Source: an uncultured Actinomycetes bacterium | GTDB lineage: Bacteria; Actinomycetota; Actinomycetes; Nanopelagicales; Nanopelagicaceae | Assembly: GCA_903899145.1 (NCBI GenBank) | Contig: CAIUHY010000045.1 | Location: forward strand, 1-12,718 | Direction of reading: 5' to 3' | Length of the DNA: 12,718 nt | Part shown: positions 6,762-12,718 of the stretch, piece by piece | Position numbering within the stretch: the stretch's first letter is position 1 | Layout: each line of letters begins with the position of its first letter | Program-made: the position numbers and the translations under genes | The notes under the pieces: generated by a model | The model's database searches: none | Told to the model about the DNA's origin: nothing | What the model saw: the letters and a program-made list of their open reading frames with translations, nothing else

Positions 6762-8246
6762 ATGGCAAGTTTTGTTGATCGCGTAACTCTCCATGCTGCT
6801 GCAGGTTCCGGTGGAGATGGATGCGTATCTATTCACCGAGAAAAGTTTGTTCCACTAGGCGGCCCTGATGGTGGTAATGGTGGACGCGGCGGGGACATTA
6901 TTCTTGTTGTCGATAGCGGAGTAACCACACTTCTAGATTTTCACCACTCTCCACATCGCAAAGCAACTGGTGGCCGTCCTGGTTATGGCGACTATTGCAA
7001 TGGCGGTGAAGGCGGAGACCTCATCCTTTCAGTTCCTAATGGAACAGTTGTTAAAGATAGTTCTGGAAATGTTCTTGCAGACCTCATTGGTGTTGGAACG
7101 CGATTTGTCGCAGCACAAGGTGGAAGCGGAGGCCTTGGTAATTCTGGTTTAGCTTCACGTAAACGTAGAGCTCCTGGTTTTGCACTTAAAGGCGAGCCAG
7201 GCGAAGAGCGCACGCTTATTCTTGAACTTAAGAGCGTTGCAGATATTGGCCTAATTGGATTTCCAAGTGCTGGAAAATCATCGCTGATTGCAGCAATTTC
7301 TGCTGCTCGTCCAAAGATTGCCGATTATCCATTTACAACACTCGCACCAAACTTAGGTGTCGTGCAGGCAGGTGACACTCGTTTTACCGTTGCAGATGTC
7401 CCAGGTTTAATTCCAGGTGCGTCGGAAGGTAAAGGTTTAGGGCTTGAATTTCTCCGGCACGTGGAGCGCTGTGCTGCACTTGTTCATGTATTGGACTGCG
7501 GAACTTTGGAGACAGATCGCGATCCTGTAAAAGATTTTGACATCATCGAAGCAGAGTTAGCTCACTATGGTGGCTTATCAGAGCGCCCACGAATTATTGC
7601 TCTAAATAAAATTGACCTCCCTGATGCTAAAACTATGGCAGATATGGTCGAACCTATTTTCCGTGAACGCGGTTATGAGGTATTTCAAATATCTGCAGCC
7701 TCACATATTGGGCTGACTGAATTAAATTATGCCATGGCGAGGATTATTCAAGAACAACGTCGCAACCAAGCTAAAGAAGAAAAGACGCGAATCGTCTTGC
7801 GCCCACCTGCTGTAAATGACTCTGGATTTAAAGTTACTGCAAATGAAGATGGTTCATTCACTGTCATCGGTCAAAAGCCAGAGCGATTTGTTCGCCAAAC
7901 TGATTTCGGTAATTCTGAAGCGGTTGGATATTTAGCAGATCGTCTTGCGGCACTTGGTGTTGAGCGAGAGTTGTTTAAGAAAGGCGCAAAGCCACTGTCA
8001 GAGGTTCGTATCGGTGCAGGAGATGCCGCAGTCATATTTGACTGGGAGCCATCCATTGAAGCTGGAGCAGAATTACTTGCTGGGCCACGTGGAGAAGACC
8101 TTCGCTTGGAATCTCCATGGGCGGGGCGTTACATTGAAGATGATGTTGATGAACTCAGTGAAGATGAAATTTCAATGCAGTGGGAATACAGCGCCGAAAA
8201 TCCACGTGATCCACGAGTGAGTGCCGAGCAAGGAGGAGAGACATGA
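6762..8246 (+). CDS. obgE: GTPase Obg (CgtA), large-subunit assembly and stress GTPase
   Basis: Obg is an essential GTPase that binds the 50S subunit during assembly and is linked to (p)ppGpp and growth control. The protein has 494 residues from ATG 6762. The glycine-rich Obg fold spans about 1-158 ([29 protein letters not shown]). The GTPase domain (159-330) has P-loop GFPSAGKSS (166-174), switch [13 protein letters not shown] (188-199), DVPG (212-215), NKID (282-285) and SAAS (311-314). The OCT domain spans about 345-428, then a tail of about 65 residues that is strongly acidic around 458-469. The added OCT and tail are usual in Gram-positive Obg. The stop overlaps proB by 4 bases (ATGA). 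Transcription may depend on read-through of the rpmA terminator, since no promoter is evident in between. Confidence 0.96.
   Translation: MASFVDRVTLHAAAGSGGDGCVSIHREKFVPLGGPDGGNGGRGGDIILVVDSGVTTLLDFHHSPHRKATGGRPGYGDYCNGGEGGDLILSVPNGTVVKDSSGNVLADLIGVGTRFVAAQGGSGGLGNSGLASRKRRAPGFALKGEPGEERTLILELKSVADIGLIGFPSAGKSSLIAAISAARPKIADYPFTTLAPNLGVVQAGDTRFTVADVPGLIPGASEGKGLGLEFLRHVERCAALVHVLDCGTLETDRDPVKDFDIIEAELAHYGGLSERPRIIALNKIDLPDAKTMADMVEPIFRERGYEVFQISAASHIGLTELNYAMARIIQEQRRNQAKEEKTRIVLRPPAVNDSGFKVTANEDGSFTVIGQKPERFVRQTDFGNSEAVGYLADRLAALGVERELFKKGAKPLSEVRIGAGDAAVIFDWEPSIEAGAELLAGPRGEDLRLESPWAGRYIEDDVDELSEDEISMQWEYSAENPRDPRVSAEQGGET
8231..8236 (+). promoter_or_regulatory. Ribosome-binding site of proB inside the end of obg
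   Basis: A perfect AGGAGG lies within the last codons of obg, 6 bases before the proB ATG at 8243. It gives proB independent ribosome recruitment in addition to coupling through the ATGA overlap. Confidence 0.8.
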
Positions 8247-9031
8247 GCCGTGACGCCGTAGTCCAAGCAAAGCGAGTTGTCATCAAAATTGGCTCTTCAA
8301 CCCTTACAGGTAGCGCAGGGCATGAGCTTGATGAAAGCGCGGTTAAAAAAATTACTGATGTCGTTGCATCACTTCGTGAGTCAGGAAAAGAAGTCGTACT
8401 TGTTTCATCAGGTGCAATTGCTGCTGGACTATCACCACTTAAGCTCTCTGCGCGTCCTACAGATCTTGTGACGCAACAAGCTGTGGCATCAGTTGGTCAG
8501 GGTTTATTGATTGCTAGTTACAGTCGCGCGTTTGCTTCTCATAAGCTCATTGCCTCTCAAGTATTGCTAACAATTGAAGATGTTGAACGTGAGTCACACT
8601 CTGAAAATGCTAAGCACACATTGAACAAATTACTTGAAATGGGTGTCGTCCCAATTATCAATGAGAATGACTCGGTTGGTGTTCAAGAGATTCGAATGGG
8701 CGATAACGACCGTCTCTCTGCATTTGTAGCAGGACTAATTGATGCTGATTTGCTCGCACTAGTAACTGATGTTGACGGGTTATATAACGCACCACCAGCG
8801 GAGGCGGGCTCAACTCGAATTTCAGAAGTTCAAGATGCCTCCCATATGGAAGATGTTGAAATCGGTGGCGTCGGCACCTCAGGTGTTGGAAGTGGCGGAA
8901 TGCTCACCAAAATTGAGGCAGCAAAGATCGCAACCGACTCTGGAATCACCATGTTGCTCACCTCGCTTCCTAATCTTGGCCAGAGTTTAAAAGGTGCGGA
9001 TTTGGGAACAATTTTTCACGCTAAGCACTGA
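8243..9031 (+). CDS. proB: Glutamate 5-kinase, short form lacking the PUA domain
   Basis: ProB phosphorylates L-glutamate with ATP to gamma-glutamyl phosphate, the first step of proline synthesis and normally the step inhibited by proline. The 262 residues are the amino acid kinase domain: [10 protein letters not shown] with K15 (12-21), [12 protein letters not shown] (52-63), [11 protein letters not shown] (79-89), NENDSV (140-145), GDNDRLSA (153-160), LVTDVDGLY (173-181) and [13 protein letters not shown] with K223. The chain stops at GTIFHAKH, where longer homologues such as the roughly 367-residue E. coli enzyme continue into a PUA domain. Only 36 bases follow before gatC, so this is a clean short form and no sign of a frameshift. 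It overlaps obg by 4 bases. The next pathway gene, proA, is not in the window. Confidence 0.93.
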   Translation: MSRDAVVQAKRVVIKIGSSTLTGSAGHELDESAVKKITDVVASLRESGKEVVLVSSGAIAAGLSPLKLSARPTDLVTQQAVASVGQGLLIASYSRAFASHKLIASQVLLTIEDVERESHSENAKHTLNKLLEMGVVPIINENDSVGVQEIRMGDNDRLSAFVAGLIDADLLALVTDVDGLYNAPPAEAGSTRISEVQDASHMEDVEIGGVGTSGVGSGGMLTKIEAAKIATDSGITMLLTSLPNLGQSLKGADLGTIFHAKH

Positions 9032-9067
9032 ATTCATCCATCAGGACAAGTCAGATAAGGTTGGAAT

Positions 9068-9364
9068 ATGGCCGGCATCTCGCGCGATGAAGTTGCGCAT
9101 TTAGCACGACTAGCTCGAATCGAAATGAGTGATTCTGAGTTAGATCATCTTGCAACCCAGCTCGATTCAATTTTGATTGCAGTCGCTAGTGTTCAAGAGG
9201 TTGCTCAAGCAGATGTTGCACCGACTTCTCACCCTCTTCCATTAACAAATGTCACTCGTGAAGATGTTGTCAGACCAAGTCTTACTTCAGATGAAGCTCT
9301 TTCTGGCGCACCAGCGCAAGTGGAGGACCGTTTTAAAGTTCCACAGATTCTTGGTGAAGAATGA
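9068..9364 (+). CDS. gatC: Asp/Glu-tRNA amidotransferase subunit C
   Basis: GatC is the small subunit that wraps around and stabilises GatA in the GatCAB amidotransferase, which converts Glu-tRNA(Gln) and/or Asp-tRNA(Asn) to the amidated forms. The 98 residues match the family in length. Landmarks are [22 protein letters not shown] at the N-terminus, [20 protein letters not shown] (52-71), and the C-terminal [12 protein letters not shown]. The start ATG 9068 has only a weak AAGG 7 bases upstream, and no promoter is evident in the 36 bases after proB, so it may be co-transcribed with obg-proB. The stop overlaps gatA by 4 bases (ATGA), which fits equal production of complex subunits. Confidence 0.94.
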   Translation: MAGISRDEVAHLARLARIEMSDSELDHLATQLDSILIAVASVQEVAQADVAPTSHPLPLTNVTREDVVRPSLTSDEALSGAPAQVEDRFKVPQILGEE

Positions 9365-10860
9365 CAAATATTCATTCAACAGCGGCTCAAATGTCAGATG
9401 CTCTTAGCGCTGGTTCCATTACTTCAGTTGAATTAACCGAGCAGCACTTAGACCAAATTCACAAGGTTGATTCACAGGTGCATGCCTTTTTACATGTAGA
9501 TAGAGAAAATGCTCTTGCTCAGGCACGTGAAGTGGATGCACAACGTAAGAGTGGCCAGAAGCTTTCCCTTCTTGCTGGTGTCCCACTTGCACTGAAAGAT
9601 GTTTTAGCACAAAAAGGAGTTCCAACAACATGTGGCTCAAAGATGTTAGAAGGTTGGCGTCCACCATATGACTCCACAGTTGTTTCAAAACTTAAGGAAG
9701 CGGGCGTTGTCATTTTAGGTAAGACAAACATGGATGAATTTGCCATGGGTTCTTCAACAGAAAATTCTGCATATGGTCCAACACATAATCCGTGGGATCT
9801 CACGCGCATTCCTGGTGGCTCTGGCGGTGGCTCTGCTGCTGCACTCGCTTCATTTGAAGCACCACTTGCAATTGGAACAGATACCGGCGGATCAATTCGC
9901 CAACCTGGAGCAGTTACTGGAACTGTTGGAGTGAAGCCAACATATGGGGCGGTCTCTCGTTACGGTTTGGTTGCATTCTCATCAAGCTTGGATCAAGCAG
10001 GACCCTGTGCACGAACAGTTTTAGACACGGCTCTTTTGCATGAAGTAATTGCTGGATATGACCAGATGGATTCCACAAGTATCAATGCACCTGTGCCTCA
10101 GGTTGTTGCCGCGGCTAAAAAGTTAGATGTTAAAGGTCTCAAGATTGGTGTTGTTAAGGAGCTTTCAGGTGAGGGGTATCAAGAAGGTGTCTTGCAGCGC
10201 TTTAATGAAGCAGTTGATGCACTAGTTCAAGCAGGCGCAGAAATTGTTGAAGTATCTTGCCCGAACTTTGAATATGCACTTGCTGCTTACTATTTAATTG
10301 CGCCAAGCGAAGCATCTTCTAACTTAGCTCGCTTTGACTCTATGCGTTATGGGCTGCGTGTGGGAGATGATGGGAAGGCAAGCGCCGAAGAGGTAATGAA
10401 TTTAACCCGCCATGAGGGATTTGGCGCAGAAGTAAAACGCAGAATCATTCTTGGTACATATGCCCTTTCTTCTGGTTATTACGATGCTTACTACGGTTCG
10501 GCTCAAAAAGTTCGTACATTGCTCATCCGTGATTACCAAGCAGCGTTTGCGAAGGCAGATGTACTTGTTTCACCAACATGCCCAACCACTGCATTTAAAC
10601 TTGGCGAAAATGTCGATAACCCAGTAGCAATGTATCTCAATGACATTGCAACAATCCCAGTGAATATGGCAGGTATTGGTGCAATGTCATTGCCATGTGG
10701 CCTCGCCCCTGAAGATGGATTGCCTGTTGGTTTCCAAATCATGTCACCTGCTATGAAAGATGATTTGATGTATCAAGTAGGTGGAGCACTTGAAGCAGCC
10801 CTTATAAATAAATGGGGCAAGACGCTTCTTTCTGATATTCCAGTATTGGAAGGTAAGTAA
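9361..10860 (+). CDS. gatA: Asp/Glu-tRNA amidotransferase subunit A (glutaminase)
   Basis: GatA releases ammonia from glutamine for transfer to the misacylated tRNA bound by GatB. It belongs to the amidase signature family and has 499 residues. The Ser-cisSer-Lys triad is complete: K79 in GVPLALKD, S154 in [11 protein letters not shown], and nucleophile S178 in [11 protein letters not shown]. The second serine of the common GGSSGGS motif is Gly here, a form I associate with Actinobacteria and not at a triad position. The segments [25 protein letters not shown] (188 on) and [15 protein letters not shown] near the C-terminus are also typical. The start overlaps gatC by 4 bases, and the last base of the TAA stop is the first base of the gatB ATG, so all three subunits are coupled. 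Confidence 0.97.
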   Translation: MTNIHSTAAQMSDALSAGSITSVELTEQHLDQIHKVDSQVHAFLHVDRENALAQAREVDAQRKSGQKLSLLAGVPLALKDVLAQKGVPTTCGSKMLEGWRPPYDSTVVSKLKEAGVVILGKTNMDEFAMGSSTENSAYGPTHNPWDLTRIPGGSGGGSAAALASFEAPLAIGTDTGGSIRQPGAVTGTVGVKPTYGAVSRYGLVAFSSSLDQAGPCARTVLDTALLHEVIAGYDQMDSTSINAPVPQVVAAAKKLDVKGLKIGVVKELSGEGYQEGVLQRFNEAVDALVQAGAEIVEVSCPNFEYALAAYYLIAPSEASSNLARFDSMRYGLRVGDDGKASAEEVMNLTRHEGFGAEVKRRIILGTYALSSGYYDAYYGSAQKVRTLLIRDYQAAFAKADVLVSPTCPTTAFKLGENVDNPVAMYLNDIATIPVNMAGIGAMSLPCGLAPEDGLPVGFQIMSPAMKDDLMYQVGGALEAALINKWGKTLLSDIPVLEGK

Positions 10861-12359
10861 TGACTCTTACTTACGATCAAGCAGTCATTAAATACGAGCC
10901 AACACTTGGTCTTGAAGTCCACGTTGAGCTCAACACCAAGTCAAAGATGTTCTGTGGATGTGCAACTGAATTTGGCGCAGAGCCAAACACTCAAACATGC
11001 CCTATCTGCTTAGGTTTACCCGGTGCTCTGCCTGTTGTTAATGGGCGAGCGATTGAAAGTACTATTTTGATTGGGCTTGCACTCAACTGTCAGATCGCCC
11101 CATTTAGTCGTTTTGCACGAAAGAATTATTTCTACCCAGACATGCCAAAGAACTTCCAAACATCACAATATGACGAACCTATCTGCGTAAATGGATATCT
11201 TGATGTCGAAATTGATACTGATGAAGGCAAGATGCCATTTAGAGTTGAGATTGAGCGTGTTCACATGGAAGAAGACACAGGAAAGTCTCTTCACGTAGGA
11301 GGAGAAACTGGGCGAATCCACGGAGCTGATTACTCACTCCTGGATTACAACCGCGCAGGAATTCCTTTGGTTGAAATTGTTACAAAGATTATTCCAGGAG
11401 CAAAGAAGTATGCTCCTCAAGTTGCTCGTGCATATGTCACAGAACTTCGAGATATTTTGCGCTCACTAGGTGTTTCAGATGTGAAGATGGAACAAGGCTC
11501 AATGCGTTGTGATGTGAACCTTTCACTTGCAATAGCTGGAAGTGGGGCGCTGGGAACACGAAGCGAGACAAAGAATGTGAATTCACTTCGCTCAGTGGAA
11601 CGCGCAGTTATCGGAGAGATTATTCGCCAAAGTAATCGCCTAGAAACAGGTGAGAGAATTATTCAAGAGACTCGTCACTTCTTAGAAGAAAGTGGTTTGA
11701 CTCGTCCTGGGCGTTCAAAAGAACAAGCCGAGGATTATCGTTATTTCCCAGAACCAGATTTAGTACCAGTTGTTCCAGATGCAGCGTGGATTGAAACTTT
11801 GCGTGGGCAATTGCCTGAGCGTCCTTCCGCACGGCGTAAGCGTTTGCAAACAGAGTGGTCGGTTCCTGATAAAGAGATGGACTCACTTCTGAATGCAGAG
11901 CTACTAGATGTTGTTGAAGAGACAATTGCTCTTGGCGCTGAACCAGCACGTGCTAGATCATGGTGGCTTGGCGAGGTTTCTCGTTTAGCTAATGAGCGCG
12001 AAGTAGCCCCAACGTCATTGATAACTGCTGCCAGTATTGCAGAAGTTATTGTCCTCATTGAATCAGGTGAATTGACTGACAAACTTGCCCGCCAGGTGAT
12101 TGAAGGCGTTATTGCTGGTGAGGGGTCCGCTAAAGAAGTAATTGAAAAACGGGGACTTAAAGTTATATCTGATGATGGCGCTTTGACGAAGGCTATTGAA
12201 AGTGCAATTGCTGCCTCACCAGACACTGCAGAGCGTGTGCGCTCAGGAAATATTCCAGCTGCTGGCGCACTGATTGGCGCAGTTATGAAGAGCACGGGTG
12301 GACAAGCAGATGCGGCAAAGGTGAGAGAACTTCTGCTCAAGCATTTAGGTCAGGGCTAG
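10860..12359 (+). CDS. gatB: Asp/Glu-tRNA amidotransferase subunit B
   Basis: GatB binds the mischarged tRNA, activates its acyl group with ATP and receives ammonia from GatA. It has 499 residues. The N-terminal cradle domain starts with [19 protein letters not shown] and carries the zinc-site cysteines C32, C34, C47 and C50. Further family blocks are [18 protein letters not shown] (88-105), [20 protein letters not shown] (155-174), [11 protein letters not shown] (210-220), [12 protein letters not shown] (238-249) and [11 protein letters not shown] (291-301). The helical and YqeY-like tail domains (about 345-497) that grip the tRNA elbow are present, with [19 protein letters not shown] and the end [11 protein letters not shown]. 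It overlaps gatA by one base (TAATG). The window cannot tell whether Gln, Asn or both are made this way; that depends on whether glnS and asnS are present elsewhere. Confidence 0.97.
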   Translation: MTLTYDQAVIKYEPTLGLEVHVELNTKSKMFCGCATEFGAEPNTQTCPICLGLPGALPVVNGRAIESTILIGLALNCQIAPFSRFARKNYFYPDMPKNFQTSQYDEPICVNGYLDVEIDTDEGKMPFRVEIERVHMEEDTGKSLHVGGETGRIHGADYSLLDYNRAGIPLVEIVTKIIPGAKKYAPQVARAYVTELRDILRSLGVSDVKMEQGSMRCDVNLSLAIAGSGALGTRSETKNVNSLRSVERAVIGEIIRQSNRLETGERIIQETRHFLEESGLTRPGRSKEQAEDYRYFPEPDLVPVVPDAAWIETLRGQLPERPSARRKRLQTEWSVPDKEMDSLLNAELLDVVEETIALGAEPARARSWWLGEVSRLANEREVAPTSLITAASIAEVIVLIESGELTDKLARQVIEGVIAGEGSAKEVIEKRGLKVISDDGALTKAIESAIAASPDTAERVRSGNIPAAGALIGAVMKSTGGQADAAKVRELLLKHLGQG

Positions 12360-12368
12360 TATTAGGTT

Positions 12369-12718
12369 ATGAGCGAGCCAAAAAATCCAATGAAGCCAAG
12401 GTCGGGGCTGGTAACCGATGGTTTAGAGCGAGCTCCAGCGCGAGGAATGCTGCGCGCAGTAGGTATGAAAGATGAGGACTTTAAGAAGCCTCAAATTGGT
12501 ATTGCATCATCATGGAATGAAATTACTCCGTTCAATCTTTCACTCGATCGTCTTGCGAAGGCATCACGTAAAGGCGTTATAGATGCCGGCGGATTCCCAA
12601 TGCAATTTGGAACTATTTCAGTTTCTGATGGCATCTCCATGGGCCATGAAGGTATGCACTTTTCACTTGTTTCTCGTGAGGTAATTGCTGACTCAGTTGA
12701 GACAGTAATGCAAGCAGA
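12369..12718 (+). CDS. ilvD: Dihydroxy-acid dehydratase IlvD, N-terminal part (3' end outside window)
   Basis: IlvD dehydrates 2,3-dihydroxy-isovalerate and -methylvalerate, the third common step of valine, leucine and isoleucine synthesis, using an Fe-S cluster and Mg2+. The first 116 residues are visible and end in-frame at the window edge. Matching blocks are [19 protein letters not shown] (15-33), [15 protein letters not shown] (40-54), and [18 protein letters not shown] (81-98) with Mg2+-ligand position D87, then [15 protein letters not shown]. The odd feature is residue 55: the block reads EITPFN where actinobacterial and plant-type enzymes have a cluster-binding Cys (PCN/TCN). The start ATG 12369 is 9 bases after gatB with no clear Shine-Dalgarno; ATG 12390 (residue 8) is an alternative. 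It is probably transcribed with gatCAB. A related sugar-acid dehydratase is less likely given the close IlvD match. Confidence 0.9.
   Translation, partial: MSEPKNPMKPRSGLVTDGLERAPARGMLRAVGMKDEDFKKPQIGIASSWNEITPFNLSLDRLAKASRKGVIDAGGFPMQFGTISVSDGISMGHEGMHFSLVSREVIADSVETVMQA

Noticed and set aside
11741..12340. 199-codon open frame on the minus strand
   Set aside because: It lies wholly within gatB, which is certain from its motifs. The minus-strand translation is Ser/Ala/Arg-rich with no recognisable domain, as expected of an antisense shadow.

Overview
The window is an ordinary, densely packed chromosomal segment. All of its genes are on the + strand, with only short gaps; the longest non-coding stretch is 179 bases. 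The gene order (mreD, mrdA, rodA, then rne, rplU, rpmA, obg, proB) and the protein sequences are typical of Actinobacteria. Examples are the paired-Cys PBP2 insertions, the CWNGTRFQPIPV-like stretch, the [10 protein letters not shown] form of the GatA amidase motif, and an IlvD closely resembling my recollection of the mycobacterial enzyme. The DNA is AT-rich for that phylum and genes overlap by a few bases, which suggests a streamlined low-GC lineage such as the freshwater acI group (Nanopelagicales). That placement is inference; I could not search a database.

Region by region: (1) 1-3655 holds a rod-shape and peptidoglycan elongation cluster: the end of mreD, then mrdA (PBP2 transpeptidase) and rodA (SEDS glycosyltransferase). 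(2) 3656-3834 is a non-coding gap with no convincing promoter. (3) 3835-6018 encodes an RNase E/G with an unusually charged N-terminal extension. (4) 6015-6725 is a small ribosomal-protein transcription unit: a likely promoter overlapping the rne stop codon, a 5' hairpin, rplU (bL21), rpmA (bL27) and a strong intrinsic terminator. (5) 6762-9031 holds obg (ribosome-associated GTPase) and proB (glutamate 5-kinase, kinase domain only). (6) 9068-12359 is gatCAB, encoding the tRNA-dependent amidotransferase that makes Gln-tRNA(Gln) and/or Asn-tRNA(Asn). (7) 12369 to the end is the start of ilvD (branched-chain amino acid synthesis).

Functionally the genes are housekeeping: wall elongation (PBP2 with RodA, with MreD as scaffold), RNA decay, ribosome structure and assembly, aminoacyl-tRNA maturation, and proline and branched-chain amino acid synthesis. 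Coupling is tight: mreD/mrdA, obg/proB and gatC/gatA share ATGA overlaps, and gatA/gatB shares TAATG.

I found no undescribed system, mobile element, CRISPR array, tRNA or rRNA. The points most worth checking are a Cys-to-Phe change at an Fe-S ligand position of IlvD, a possible alternative hairpin competing with the rpmA terminator, a ProB lacking its PUA domain, a tiny ORF bridging mrdA to rodA, and the promoter with 5' hairpin in front of rplU.
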